Below are positions 51,636-64,000 of a DNA stretch of 64,000 nucleotides, one piece after another (the first letter of the stretch is position 1; each line of letters opens with the position of its first letter). The position numbers and the translations under genes are program-made. The stretch is from NCBI RefSeq assembly GCF_015666175.1, contig NZ_JADPIE010000008.1, forward strand, positions 1 through 64,000, given 5' to 3'. Origin of the DNA: Halonatronomonas betaini. Its GTDB lineage: Bacteria; Bacillota; Halanaerobiia; Halanaerobiales; Halarsenatibacteraceae. The notes below the pieces were generated by a model. The model ran no database searches, was not told the origin of the DNA, and worked only from the letters and a program-made list of their open reading frames with translations.

Positions 51636-52941
51636 ACTTTTAAATAGATTCTTTAATGCTGGCATCTGGTATTTAATTTTAAGAGTTCCAGCTGAAGTCT
51701 ATGCCAGTGATATATTAAATTTCGGTTTTAATTTTCAGGTTGATATCTGGCTGATGGCCTTTCTGTTTCTGGCTGGTCTCTGGGCAGTAATCGCCAGGGA
51801 AAATTATTTTGACAGGAGTTTAATGATTGGTGCAGGCTATTTATTTTTAATAGCAGCTGGTTCAGCAATGGCATATTTTTTGAACTGGCCTCTGGAATTA
51901 TTTATACCGCTGGCAATCCTCTTAGCAGTTGTTTCATTAAGGCAGGCTTTTTATGGAAATAGAGTCGAGTATAGCGATGATATTCCAAGGCTTATATTAA
52001 TCTATCTCTTTTCAATCCTGATATCATATAATTTTCAGGGAGAGGTTTTGATCTGGCAGGTCTTTATCTTCTTTATCCTGCTGCTTGCTCAGGCTGTTAC
52101 TATTAAAGTTGAAAAAAAGGAGCTAGGTAAAGGCCTTACTGCCAGTTATGGTCCCATGTTTATATTTTTTATAATTATGATCTTTGCAGCAATAGTCTTT
52201 GCAATCCCTTTTCAGCTGCCAATTTTGGAAGTAGTTAGGAATATTGCCGGTCAGGTTTATCAAATTATTCGTCCGGTTATTTATTATGTAACTCTAGGAA
52301 TATTTTATCTTTTCTATCCTGTAATGTTGTTTATCCGCTGGATTTTTTCTAACTTTTCTCCAGAGGGTCAGGAGGGTGAGGCCCAATTTGGACCCAGGAC
52401 ACCTGAAGATCAGGCAGAACAATTTCGGGAAATTATTGAGACACCAGACTTACCAATTGCTGAAATAATAACAGTTATTATCCTGATAGGCATAGGGGTC
52501 TATCTAATTAAAAGGTTAACTAAAAGCGGAACAGCTACTGATAATTATCTTTCAGAAGAAAGAGAGAGTCTCTCTGCGCCAAAGATGTTTATCAATGATC
52601 TTGGAGAACTCTGGAATAAGATGAAGGCTGGTTTTAGCAGGGATAAAAAAATACAATATGATATGGATCAGCCCTGTCAGGCAGTCCGGTTTTATTATTA
52701 TAAATTCAGTCAGCTGGCAGCAAAGGATCTCATTAAGGAGAAAAATCTATCTGCCAGAGATTATAAAGATGAATTAATCTATAATGCCGGCTGGCAGGAG
52801 GAAAAACTGGAATTAGATAATCTGATTTCGATTTATGAAAAAGCCAGGTATAAAGAAGAGGTTGAATCTGAAGAGGTTGAAATGGCGGCAAGTCTCTGGA
52901 GAGAGTTAAAGGAAAAAAGAGAAGCAAGAAGCAGGAATTAA
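51604..52941 (+). CDS. Multipass membrane protein with C-terminal DUF4129-like domain
   Basis: About 445 residues. Around nine hydrophobic segments lie in residues 15-340, and a cytoplasmic C-terminal region (PCQAVRFYYYKFSQLAAKDL to EKARYKEEVE) resembles DUF4129. In related MoxR-DUF58 operons this position is held by a transglutaminase-like membrane protein, but I see no transglutaminase core here. GTG 51604 has AGGAGG 5 bases upstream and overlaps DUF58. The three-gene set probably acts together in envelope stress or maintenance; function is unproven. Confidence 0.75.
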   Translation: MIKNLNLNRYKLLNRFFNAGIWYLILRVPAEVYASDILNFGFNFQVDIWLMAFLFLAGLWAVIARENYFDRSLMIGAGYLFLIAAGSAMAYFLNWPLELFIPLAILLAVVSLRQAFYGNRVEYSDDIPRLILIYLFSILISYNFQGEVLIWQVFIFFILLLAQAVTIKVEKKELGKGLTASYGPMFIFFIIMIFAAIVFAIPFQLPILEVVRNIAGQVYQIIRPVIYYVTLGIFYLFYPVMLFIRWIFSNFSPEGQEGEAQFGPRTPEDQAEQFREIIETPDLPIAEIITVIILIGIGVYLIKRLTKSGTATDNYLSEERESLSAPKMFINDLGELWNKMKAGFSRDKKIQYDMDQPCQAVRFYYYKFSQLAAKDLIKEKNLSARDYKDELIYNAGWQEEKLELDNLISIYEKARYKEEVESEEVEMAASLWRELKEKREARSRN

Positions 52942-53014
52942 ATAAATAGTTAGAAGTGGAGGATAGATGAGTTTAGATGAGTAATTAAAAATTAAATTTA
53001 AGTATGGATAATAA

Positions 53015-53038
53015 AGCAGCAGGCAGAGGCCTGCTGCT
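53015..53038. terminator. Hairpin between convergent genes
   Basis: AGCAGCAGGC / GCCTGCTGCT, 10 bp with a 4-base loop, between the membrane protein gene (+) and the ABC exporter genes (-). The gap 52942-53014 has nothing else recognisable. Confidence 0.75.
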
Positions 53039-53069
53039 AATTTAGTATATTATCACTTTAACTTGATCT

Positions 53070-55172
53070 TTAAGAACTTTTCTTCTTTAAGTCTTCTCTA
53101 TTTTGAAGAAGCTGATCTTTATACTGGAGCTGATATAGATCGTGATAGATGCCTTCCTGGTCCAGCAATTCCTGGTGGTCTCCGATTTCTCTGATTCTAC
53201 CCTTGTGGAGGACCACGATTCTATCAGCATGCTGGATAGTTGATAATCTGTGGGCAATCACAATGGTTGTTCTATTTTCAGTTAATTTATAGAGGGCATC
53301 CTGGATTAAGAGCTCAGTTTCAGTATCGATATTGGCAGTCGCTTCATCAAGGACCAGGATATCTGGGTCATAGGCCAGGGTTCTGGCAAAGGCGATTAGC
53401 TGTTTTTCACCTGCTGAAAAAGTGGAGCCCCGTTCAGTGACTTTATGTTTATAGCCATTTTTTAGTTTAGTAATAAATTTATCGGCATTGACATATTCTG
53501 CAGCTTCAACGATCTCCTCCTGAGAGATATCATCCCGGTGGAGGGTGATATTATCGGCAACAGTTCCAGTAAAGAGGAAGACTTCCTGGAGGACAACTCC
53601 AATATGTCTTCTTAACTCATGGCGGGGATACTTTCTTATATCGGTGCCATCTATTTTAATGCTTCCTTTCTGGATATCATAGAATCGGCTTAATAATTTA
53701 ATGATTGAGGATTTACCTGCACCGGTAGCGCCAACTAGAGCTATTGTTTCACCTGGCTCAATCTCTAAATTAATATCTCTAAGCACCCATTCCTCTCCGT
53801 CATAGGAAAAGTCGACATCATCAAATTCAATCCGACCTTCCAGTCTATCCGGTAATTTTACAGGTTCAGCCGGTTCTGAAATATCCTCTTCAGTATCTAA
53901 AATTTTAAAGATTCGCTCTGAAGAAGCCATGGCCGACTGGAGAATATTATATTTTTCAGTCAGGTCATTAATCGGTTGGAAGAACCGTCTGATATAATCT
54001 GTAAAGGCATAGAGAATTCCAAATTCCAGAGCAGAGGTTACAACCCGACCACCTCCATACCAGATTAATATAGCCAGGGCCAGTGAATAGAGTAAGTCCA
54101 TTGATGGCCTAAAGATTGCATAGACAAAGATATGGCGCATAGTTGCGTCGAAATATTCATTATTAATCTTTTTAAATTCATTGAGCTTTCTTTTTTGCTG
54201 ATTAAAGAGCTGAATTATTTTCATGCCAGATATATTTTCTGAAATAGTAGAATTAATTCTGGCTAGCTTAACTCGAACCTTTCTATAAGCTTCCCTGGCA
54301 TATTTTCTAAAAAAGGCTGCTACCACTATAACTAAAGGCAGGACAGCAAAGGTTGATAGGGCCAGCTGGGCATTTAATGAAAACATAATTATGATTATAC
54401 CAAGGAGCATAAAGAGATCCTTAAAGAGATTGACAAGGACACCGGTATACATCTCATTTAAAGTTTCAGTATCATTGGTAACTCTGGTAACAAGTCTACC
54501 GACTGGATTATTATCAAAATATGATAGGGACATCTTCTGTAAATGGGTAAATACTTCATGGCGCATATTAAAGATTATTCGCTGACTGGTCTTATTTAAG
54601 ATATAGACCTGGAGATAATTTAAAAAGAAGCCGACAATCATAATTGATAGTAGAAATAATGCAATTCCAGTTAATCCGGTATAATCCTGTTCTCTGAAAT
54701 CACTGTATTCCTGGTCAGCTAATTGTGTAAGTCTTCTAGTCTGGCCGTTGAACTCTGCATAATAACCGGTTCCATCTTCTCCAACTTCAATATCTGAAGG
54801 TGTTCGATGAAAATCTTCCATGATAAATGACTGGCCATCATCTCTAATAATCTGCCAGCGTTCCAAATCAGGGTATTCAGTTTCCAGGAGCCTTTCCCGG
54901 ACTAAATAATTGCCTCTGAATTCAACATATTCAACGTCTTCAGCCGGGGGCTCGTTCATAACTACCTGGGCATGGTTCATTACATTTATATGCTCATCTA
55001 TTGCAACTCGGATTAGATAAGGCCGGGCCAGTTCAACACCGGTAACAAAGAGGAGCAGAATGATACAGAGCAATAATATTTTCCAGTATGGTTGAGCATA
55101 CCGGAGTAAACGTTTCATTAATTTTGAATCATAGGCTTTTTCTATTTCTTCTTCTTTACGAAAATCTCGCAT
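53070..55172 (-). CDS. ABC exporter half-transporter with extracytoplasmic insertion (canonical ATPase)
   Basis: A type IV ABC exporter subunit of 700 residues, larger than the usual 580-600. Between the first and second membrane helices, residues about 55-165 form an extra charged loop (VVMNEPPAEDVEYVEF to EFNGQTRRL) that would face outside. The ATPase domain has Walker A GATGAGKSS, signature FSAGEKQL and Walker B VLDEATANID with the catalytic glutamate. It pairs with the upstream gene as a heterodimer. Drug, lipid or peptide export is possible; the substrate is unknown. Confidence 0.9.
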   Translation of the reverse strand: MRDFRKEEEIEKAYDSKLMKRLLRYAQPYWKILLLCIILLLFVTGVELARPYLIRVAIDEHINVMNHAQVVMNEPPAEDVEYVEFRGNYLVRERLLETEYPDLERWQIIRDDGQSFIMEDFHRTPSDIEVGEDGTGYYAEFNGQTRRLTQLADQEYSDFREQDYTGLTGIALFLLSIMIVGFFLNYLQVYILNKTSQRIIFNMRHEVFTHLQKMSLSYFDNNPVGRLVTRVTNDTETLNEMYTGVLVNLFKDLFMLLGIIIIMFSLNAQLALSTFAVLPLVIVVAAFFRKYAREAYRKVRVKLARINSTISENISGMKIIQLFNQQKRKLNEFKKINNEYFDATMRHIFVYAIFRPSMDLLYSLALAILIWYGGGRVVTSALEFGILYAFTDYIRRFFQPINDLTEKYNILQSAMASSERIFKILDTEEDISEPAEPVKLPDRLEGRIEFDDVDFSYDGEEWVLRDINLEIEPGETIALVGATGAGKSSIIKLLSRFYDIQKGSIKIDGTDIRKYPRHELRRHIGVVLQEVFLFTGTVADNITLHRDDISQEEIVEAAEYVNADKFITKLKNGYKHKVTERGSTFSAGEKQLIAFARTLAYDPDILVLDEATANIDTETELLIQDALYKLTENRTTIVIAHRLSTIQHADRIVVLHKGRIREIGDHQELLDQEGIYHDLYQLQYKDQLLQNREDLKKKSS

Positions 55173-55184
55173 TTCTGCACCTCC

Positions 55185-56933
55185 TTACTGGTTTTCTAGT
55201 TTTTCTTCTAAAAGCTGTTTCTGGTAGAGATCGTAATAGAGACCTTCATTATTAAGGAGGCTCTCATGATCTCCTTCTTCTATAATCGTGCCATCATCTA
55301 AAACAAAGATTTTATCAGCATTTTTAATAGTTGAAATTCGGTGGGCTATTAAGATAGTTGTTCTTTCAGCCATTATATCTTCTAAATTATTTAAGATAGT
55401 TTCTTCGGTCCTGGTATCAACAGCTGAGAGACTATCATCCAGGATTAGAATATCAGGCCGTTTGATCAGAGCTCTGGCCAGGGCTACCCTTTGCTGCTGG
55501 CCCCCTGATAAAGTTACTCCCCGTTCTCCAAGAATAGTATCGAACCCTTCCGGGAAATCAATGATATTATCATAGACTGAAGCTTCTCTGGCAGCCTGTT
55601 TGATTAATTCAATATCTGTTTCTGGATTATGAAAGGCAATATTTTTACCGATAGTAGTTGAGAATAAAAAGTTATCCTGGGGCACAAAGGCTGTATTTTC
55701 TCGGATTGTCTCTAGAGGTACTTTATTGATATCATGGCCATCAAGATAAAGGCTTTCCCGGTCAGAATTGAATAACCTCAGGATTAATCTGGCAATCGTT
55801 GATTTACCAGAGCCGGTTCTACCAATAAAGGCAACTGTCTGTCCAGATTCAATCTTAAAGCTGATATCCTTTAAGATTGGTTCATCTTCATCTGGATAAC
55901 TAAAGGTTAATTTATCAAACTCAATTTCGCCTTTAAGTTCATCTATCTTGTAATTGGTGTCAGGATAGTTATAAATATCAGGTTCTTCATCGAAAATACT
56001 ATTTAAGCGTTCCAGTGAAGCTTTACCTCGCTGGATATGGTTAATAACAAAACCCAGGGCCATCATTGGCCAGGTTAACATTCCAAGATAACTGATAAAA
56101 GCAACAAAATCACCAAGAGAGATAGCTTCTTCAATAACCATCCGGCCTCCAAGCCAGATGACTATTAAAAAACTCATCCCTGAGAAGAACTGAACTAATG
56201 GGCGGAAAAGCCCCCAGCTTTTAACTAGATCAACATTTCGCTCATAATTATTTTGATTGCTTACCTGGAATCTTTCTATTTCTTTTTCTTCTCTGGCAAA
56301 GGCTTTAACAACTCTAATGCCTGAGAAATTTTCCTGGGCCTTATCACTGAGATTGGAGAAAGCCTCCTGGACTTTCTTGAATTTTTTATGGATTATCTGG
56401 CCAAATTTCAATGAAATTAATGTTATAAATGGTAGTGGGATTAAAGCAATTAGTGTTAACCTGATATCGATGGTAAAAATCAGGATTGAGACTGTTGCTA
56501 TAGTCAGTAAGATTGCGTCTGCCAGCATTACAACACCAGGGCCTGTGGCCCGGCGAATCGCATTAATATCATTGGTAGCATGGGCCATCAGATCACCGGT
56601 TTTCTGCTGCTGGAAATAATTTGGTGATAATCTCTGAAAATGTTCATAGAGGTCATTGCGGAGATTTCTTTCAAGTCTCCTTGCAGTTCCATTAATATAG
56701 AGTCTCCAGAGAAAACGGAAAAAAGCAGTCCCTCCGGCAACCAGTACAATTAGCCCGGCATATCGAATTAATTCAGGGCTGCCAACTAAACCGGCCTGGA
56801 GGTTATCAGTGAAATCTCTCAATATCTGAGGGATAATTAACTGCAAGATATCGACTAGAGCTAGCCAGATGATGCCAAGCAGATAGCGCTTTTTATATCG
56901 GAGAAAAAAACCTTTAAAGGTGTAATCCTGCAT
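55185..56933 (-). CDS. ABC exporter half-transporter with degenerate ATPase site
   Basis: A 582-residue half-transporter: six membrane helices, then an ATPase domain with Walker A GRTGSGKST, signature LSGGQQQR and Walker B LILDDSLSAVD. The residue after Walker B is Asp instead of catalytic Glu. This is the mark of the non-canonical subunit of BmrCD/TM287-288-type heterodimers, which pairs with the canonical partner encoded 12 bases downstream. The start is at 56933 with AAGAAAGG upstream. The substrate is not known. Confidence 0.9.
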   Translation of the reverse strand: MQDYTFKGFFLRYKKRYLLGIIWLALVDILQLIIPQILRDFTDNLQAGLVGSPELIRYAGLIVLVAGGTAFFRFLWRLYINGTARRLERNLRNDLYEHFQRLSPNYFQQQKTGDLMAHATNDINAIRRATGPGVVMLADAILLTIATVSILIFTIDIRLTLIALIPLPFITLISLKFGQIIHKKFKKVQEAFSNLSDKAQENFSGIRVVKAFAREEKEIERFQVSNQNNYERNVDLVKSWGLFRPLVQFFSGMSFLIVIWLGGRMVIEEAISLGDFVAFISYLGMLTWPMMALGFVINHIQRGKASLERLNSIFDEEPDIYNYPDTNYKIDELKGEIEFDKLTFSYPDEDEPILKDISFKIESGQTVAFIGRTGSGKSTIARLILRLFNSDRESLYLDGHDINKVPLETIRENTAFVPQDNFLFSTTIGKNIAFHNPETDIELIKQAAREASVYDNIIDFPEGFDTILGERGVTLSGGQQQRVALARALIKRPDILILDDSLSAVDTRTEETILNNLEDIMAERTTILIAHRISTIKNADKIFVLDDGTIIEEGDHESLLNNEGLYYDLYQKQLLEEKLENQ

Positions 56934-57233
56934 AAAAATATCAGCCTTTCTTAAGATAAATTAGACTTAAAAAAATTATAATAAAGGAATTGCATTAAAT
57001 TTATTATATTTATATACCCAATTATATAAATTAGAGATAAGTTGTTCAATACCTTCTTTTTATTGAGATAAATATTATCAAATTACAAATAAATTTTAAA
57101 ATGCTATTTTAACTTCTATTTATTTTAATTATTTGCAGGAGTTTATTAATTAATCAAGAAAGTTATTTAGTAAGCAATAATTATTTGTAATAAAGAATAT
57201 AACTTTAAAAATTGAAAGGAAGGAGGATTTTAA
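56934..57233. other. AT-rich divergent gap
   Basis: Three hundred bases between the ABC exporter operon (-) and zupT (+). It is very AT-rich. I see no RNA gene, repeat or confident regulatory site in it. It must hold the two divergent promoters, but no convincing -35/-10 pair stands out. Confidence 0.5.
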
Positions 57234-58073
57234 ATGGAAGAAGGGTTCTGGTTTGCATTAGCATTAACCACATTTGCCGGTCTTTCAACAGGTTTAGGAG
57301 GCATTTTTGCCTTTTTTACAAAAAAGACTGATTTCAAATTCTTAGCCTCAGCTCTAAGTTTTTCTGCTGGAGTTATGATTTATATTTCTTTTGTTGAACT
57401 CTTTGATGAAGCCAGAGAGGAACTTATAGAATATTTTGGCGGTAATATGGGTCACTTTGTAACGGTTATTGCTTTTTTCGCAGGTATTGCAGTAATCTTG
57501 CTTATAGATAAACTTGTACCTGATCCTGATAACCCTCATCATGGCTGGAAAGAAGAGAATGTTGAGGCAATCGTAAATGAAAGTCCTGAAGATGCCAAAA
57601 TGAGACTGGCAGAAGAGGAGAAACAGGAACTTCACAGGGTAGGAGTTATGTCAGCTTTAGCTATAGCAATCCATAACTTCCCTGAGGGGCTAGTAACCTT
57701 TGTGGCTGCTCTCCATGATCCGGCACTTGGAGTTTCAATTGCAATAGCAATTGCTCTCCATAATATTCCAGAAGGTGTTGCAGCTTCAATTCCGATCTAT
57801 TATTCATCAGGTAGCCGTTTAAAGGCAATTGGTTATTCATTTACAGCAGGTTTAGCTGAGCCATTAGGTGCATTACTCGGTTATTTTGTATTTAGATCGT
57901 TTTTTGATGAACTGGTTTTTGGTCTTATTTTTGCTTTCGTTGCAGGTATTATGGTCTTTATCTCAGTCGATGAATTACTGCCTGCTTCAAAGAAATATGG
58001 GGAAGGTCATCGTGAGATCTATGCATTTATTTTAGGAATGTTAATTATGGCTTTAACACTGGTAGTTGTTTAA
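57234..58073 (+). CDS. ZIP-family metal transporter (ZupT-like)
   Basis: A 279-residue zinc/divalent-metal importer with about eight membrane helices. Metal motifs HNFPEGLVTF near residue 145 and HNIPEGVAAS near 175 are the ZIP hallmarks. A short variable cytoplasmic loop (charged, about 95-130) separates helices three and four. GGAAGGAGG precedes the ATG. No regulator or partner gene is adjacent. Confidence 0.92.
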   Translation: MEEGFWFALALTTFAGLSTGLGGIFAFFTKKTDFKFLASALSFSAGVMIYISFVELFDEAREELIEYFGGNMGHFVTVIAFFAGIAVILLIDKLVPDPDNPHHGWKEENVEAIVNESPEDAKMRLAEEEKQELHRVGVMSALAIAIHNFPEGLVTFVAALHDPALGVSIAIAIALHNIPEGVAASIPIYYSSGSRLKAIGYSFTAGLAEPLGALLGYFVFRSFFDELVFGLIFAFVAGIMVFISVDELLPASKKYGEGHREIYAFILGMLIMALTLVVV

Positions 58074-58121
58074 TTAGATTGGTTTTTGGCATTTAACTAA
58101 AATAATAAATATAATTAAAGT

Positions 58122-58149
58122 ACCGGCTGCCAGGAGACTGGCAGCCGGT
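58122..58149. terminator. Hairpin between zupT and the aldo-keto reductase gene
   Basis: A perfect 12-bp stem, ACCGGCTGCCAG / CTGGCAGCCGGT, with a 4-base loop, between convergent genes. T-runs are weak on both sides. Confidence 0.8.
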
Positions 58150-58156
58150 CATAATT

Positions 58157-59326
58157 TTATTTGGCTTTAGAAAAATATTGGTCTATCTCAGTCATTAACT
58201 CAGAGATCGGTAAGTCCTGAGGACATTTATCTTCACAGACCAGGCAGGCGATACAGTTGTCAGCCTGGTTTTCCTCTTTGAGCTCGAAATATTTCTCAGA
58301 CATCTCTTTATAATTATCATAGATATGGGCCTGGTTATAATAGTCGAAGACCCGGGGTATCCAGACTGATTCTGGACAGGGCATACAGTAATTACAACCG
58401 GTACAATCTACCGGGGCAATCTCTTTATAGATTCTGCCGGCTTTTTCTACTAGTTTTATTTCTTTTTTAGGGAGTGCATCTAGACCTGATTTAGAGGCAG
58501 TTTCGATATTTTCTTTTACTTCATAGAGTTTATTCATACCGCTAAGAACAATACCTACATCTTTTTGATCCCAGAGCCATTGAAGAGCCCTAGCAGCGGC
58601 AGAAATATTTTGCTCACTCTCTTCCCAGATATCTAAAATTTCCTGGGGAGGCTTTCTAGCTAAGAGACCGCCACGAAGTGGCTCCATTATAATAACTCCA
58701 AGTCCTTTATCTGCAGCATAATGCATACCTTCTTTGCCGGCCTGGTATTCAAGATCGATATAATTATACTGAATTTGACAGAAATCCCAGGCATCAGTAT
58801 AATCAACTATCTCTTTAAATAATTTTAACTCATCATGGAAAGAAAATCCGATATATTTAACCTTGCCTTCTGCTTTCTTTTCTTTAAGCCACTTAACGAT
58901 TTCAATCTTCTCCATATCATCCCAGCGGTCATAACTTAAAGCATGGAGCAAGAAGAAATCAATATAATCTGTCTGAAGATTATTAAGCTGTTTTTCAAGA
59001 TATTCATCTGCATCTTCATGGGATTCTACCAGCCAGACAGGTAATTTGGTGGCTATATAAAGATCTTTTCGGCTTAGATCAGGACTATTTTTCCTGGTTT
59101 TTAAATCAGCCAGATAGTTGCCAACAAATTCTTCGCTATTACCGCCATGATAGGGCCAGGCTGTATCGATATAATTAACACCATTATTTAATGCATAATC
59201 CAGCATTTCTGTAGCTTTTCCTGCATCAATTATTTCATTATCATCATCAAGAGTTGGAAGACGCATAGCTCCAAAACCTAAGGCTGAAAGCTCTTCATTA
59301 ATCTTTCCCATCTTTCTATAATGCAT
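58157..59326 (-). CDS. Aldo-keto reductase with C-terminal [4Fe-4S] ferredoxin domain
   Basis: A 389-residue protein: an NADPH-type aldo-keto reductase barrel (DTAWPYHGGNSEEFVG near 55; catalytic-type YIGFSFHDE near 155) followed by two cysteine clusters at the C-terminus (CTGCNYCMPCPE near 307 and CIACLVCEDKCP near 357). This architecture occurs in anaerobes, where the iron-sulfur clusters may pass electrons. Its start is 3 bases after the tryptophanase stop, and the ribosome site GAGGAGGTA lies in the end of tnaA, so its translation is coupled. The substrate may relate to amino-acid keto products, by inference. Confidence 0.88.
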   Translation of the reverse strand: MHYRKMGKINEELSALGFGAMRLPTLDDDNEIIDAGKATEMLDYALNNGVNYIDTAWPYHGGNSEEFVGNYLADLKTRKNSPDLSRKDLYIATKLPVWLVESHEDADEYLEKQLNNLQTDYIDFFLLHALSYDRWDDMEKIEIVKWLKEKKAEGKVKYIGFSFHDELKLFKEIVDYTDAWDFCQIQYNYIDLEYQAGKEGMHYAADKGLGVIIMEPLRGGLLARKPPQEILDIWEESEQNISAAARALQWLWDQKDVGIVLSGMNKLYEVKENIETASKSGLDALPKKEIKLVEKAGRIYKEIAPVDCTGCNYCMPCPESVWIPRVFDYYNQAHIYDNYKEMSEKYFELKEENQADNCIACLVCEDKCPQDLPISELMTEIDQYFSKAK

Positions 59327-59329
59327 AAA

Positions 59330-60712
59330 CTATACCTCCTCAACTGGTTTAAGTTTGGCTGTAAAATGTCTTAAAACTTCAGGTTCATATTCAAATTCCA
59401 GTCCGGTCAGTTCATCTTTATAATCCAGGATATTTATTAAACTATCGGCAACAACATCGAGATGATTATTTGTATAGACCCGACGTGGAATTGTTAATCT
59501 TAAAAGTTCTAATGGAGATTTTAGTTGTTCCCCGGTTTTTGGATCTCTACCTAATAATAATGATCCGATTTCAACACCCCGGACACCTGATTCCAGATAG
59601 AGAGCATTAGCCAGGGCCTGGGCTGGAAATTGGTCATAGGGTATATGGGGTAGCATTTTAGCTGCATCTACAAAGACAGCGTGGCCACCAGTCGGTTCCT
59701 GGATTGGTACTCCGCCTTTAAGGAGGCGATCTCCTAAATATTTAACCTGATTGATTCTATATTTTAAGTAATCATAATCAGTTCCTTCCTTTAATCCTCT
59801 GGCCAGGGCTTCCATATCTCGGCCAGATAGACCACCATAAGTGGGAAAACCTTCATAGGGTACCAGGCTGGATCTAACATTATTATAGAGTTCTTCATTA
59901 TTCTTGATTCCGATTAAGCCACCCATATTAACTATAGCATCTTTTTTGGCACTCATAGTAAAACCATCACCATAGCTGAACATTTCAGAAACTATCTCTA
60001 AAATAGTTTTATCCTGATAACCGTCTTCCCGCTTTTTGATAAAGTAGGCATTTTCGGCAAATCTGGCAGCATCAAAGATAACTGGCAGATCATATTCCCT
60101 TGCAATTTTACTGGCTGCTTTAATATTGGCCATTGAGATTGGCTGACCCCCGGCACTATTACAGGTCACAGTAATTATTAAAAAGCCTATCTCTTCTTTG
60201 GAGTGGCTTGCTAGAAAATCTTCTAGAGCCTCAAGATCAAAATTTCCTTTAAAAGGGTGTTCTATCCCGGTTTTATAGGCTTCAGGGATTACTAAATTGA
60301 CTGCATTACCTCCTGCCAGTTCGACATGGGCTTTAGTTGTATCAAAATGCATATTATTTAAGATATATTGATCCTCTTCAATTAAATGAGGGAAGAGGAC
60401 TTTTTCGGCTCCCCGGCCCTGGTGAGCTGGTAGAATATATTCATAACCGAAAATTTCTTTTGCAGTTTTTTCTAGATTTCTAAAATTTCTACTGCCGGCA
60501 TATGATTCATCACCTAACATTATACCGGCCCATTGATTGTCACTCATAGCGCCGGTGCCACTATCAGTTAGAAGATCTATATAGACCTGATCTGAATTTA
60601 ATGAAAAGAGGTTGTAGCCTGCCCTCTTTAAAGCTTCTTCCCGTTCTGATTTTGGTATCTGTTTGATTTTTTCAACCATTTTAATCTTAAAGGGTTCTGC
60701 TTGATTTACCAT
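59330..60712 (-). CDS. tnaA: Tryptophanase (tryptophan indole-lyase)
   Basis: A PLP enzyme that splits L-tryptophan into indole, pyruvate and ammonia. The 460-residue length is normal. The PLP lysine is Lys257 in SAKKD. The C-terminal segment [15 protein letters not shown] near residue 385 has isoleucine where tyrosine phenol-lyases have arginine; MHFDTT near 121 also fits tryptophanases. Closely related tyrosine phenol-lyase remains the alternative. GGAGGTGG precedes the ATG. No tnaC-type leader peptide is evident upstream. The product pyruvate can enter the PFOR reaction encoded divergently. Confidence 0.9.
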   Translation of the reverse strand: MVNQAEPFKIKMVEKIKQIPKSEREEALKRAGYNLFSLNSDQVYIDLLTDSGTGAMSDNQWAGIMLGDESYAGSRNFRNLEKTAKEIFGYEYILPAHQGRGAEKVLFPHLIEEDQYILNNMHFDTTKAHVELAGGNAVNLVIPEAYKTGIEHPFKGNFDLEALEDFLASHSKEEIGFLIITVTCNSAGGQPISMANIKAASKIAREYDLPVIFDAARFAENAYFIKKREDGYQDKTILEIVSEMFSYGDGFTMSAKKDAIVNMGGLIGIKNNEELYNNVRSSLVPYEGFPTYGGLSGRDMEALARGLKEGTDYDYLKYRINQVKYLGDRLLKGGVPIQEPTGGHAVFVDAAKMLPHIPYDQFPAQALANALYLESGVRGVEIGSLLLGRDPKTGEQLKSPLELLRLTIPRRVYTNNHLDVVADSLINILDYKDELTGLEFEYEPEVLRHFTAKLKPVEEV

Positions 60713-60828
60713 TACTGTTAAGCCACCTCCATATTATTGTAAGAAAAATTAAACAATGCACCTTCATTATACTCTGCTTATCCCTAAAAAATCAAGAAGA
60801 TTAGCTAAAAAAATTATTAATAATTTAT

Positions 60829-60857
60829 TTGACAGTTTCAACTTATTTAGTTATACT
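60829..60857 (+). promoter_or_regulatory. Promoter of the pyruvate:ferredoxin oxidoreductase gene
   Basis: TTGACA and TATACT are 17 bases apart, 43 bases before the ATG at 60901. It has the same hexamers and spacing as the promoter of the glycine reductase operon. Confidence 0.78.
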
Positions 60858-60900
60858 GAAGTTGAATGTGAAAATAAATATTTATGGGGGGTTATTTTAA

Positions 60901-64000
<3,100 letters not shown>

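Overview
The window is AT-rich bacterial chromosome with dense Shine-Dalgarno-led genes. It suggests an anaerobic, amino-acid-fermenting member of the Firmicutes sensu lato. Many proteins are markedly acidic, and a Skp/OmpH-like periplasmic chaperone candidate hints at a two-membrane, possibly halophilic organism such as the Halanaerobiales; this placement is inference. There is no phage, insertion sequence, CRISPR array or replication origin that I can see.

Layout. 1-4141: tail of a 23S rRNA, a peptide ABC transporter (binding protein and two permeases, no ATPases), then a separately promoted 5S rRNA with tRNA-Asn. 4214-6531: a PpiC foldase and alanine dehydrogenase. 6532-7193: a gene-free stretch holding two arrays of degenerate 11-bp repeats between a promoter-like site and a terminator-like hairpin. 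7194-16503: an M20 peptidase, then the ornithine oxidation operon (ord, ortA, ortB, a MutL/GlmL-type reactivase, oraS, oraE and an Alr-type racemase). 16517-22165: nitronate monooxygenase-like protein, acetyltransferase, M28-like peptidase, tRNA-Ser and an unusual chemoreceptor followed by a third 11-bp array. 22166-36263: housekeeping and stress genes (csp and DEAD helicase, serS, phoU, hydantoinase-like, rex, Lon-like protease, hsp20), plus small lipoprotein paralogues flanking the Skp-like gene and a GNAT/membrane-protease-like fusion.

36327-44694 is the glycine reductase operon: sigma-A-type promoter, tandem glycine riboswitch, terminator, grdX, trxB, trxA, grdE, grdA, grdB, grdC, grdD. 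grdA and grdB each read through an in-frame UGA as selenocysteine. selA, selB and tRNA-Sec follow at 44896-48401, so most of the selenocysteine decoding machinery sits beside its clients; selD is not in the window. 48492-60712 holds htpX, a MoxR-DUF58-membrane protein set, a heterodimeric ABC exporter, a ZIP metal transporter, and tryptophanase coupled to an iron-sulfur aldo-keto reductase. A large pyruvate:ferredoxin oxidoreductase gene runs off the right end.

Together the genes describe Stickland-type metabolism. Ornithine, alanine, tryptophan and pyruvate are oxidised (ornithine pathway, Ald, TnaA, PFOR) and glycine is the electron acceptor through selenoprotein glycine reductase and the thioredoxin system, with Rex as a likely NADH sensor. 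The least explained signal is the recurrence of exactly 11-bp-period repeat arrays with different unit sequences in three gene-free locations, with a shorter fourth example just upstream of selA.
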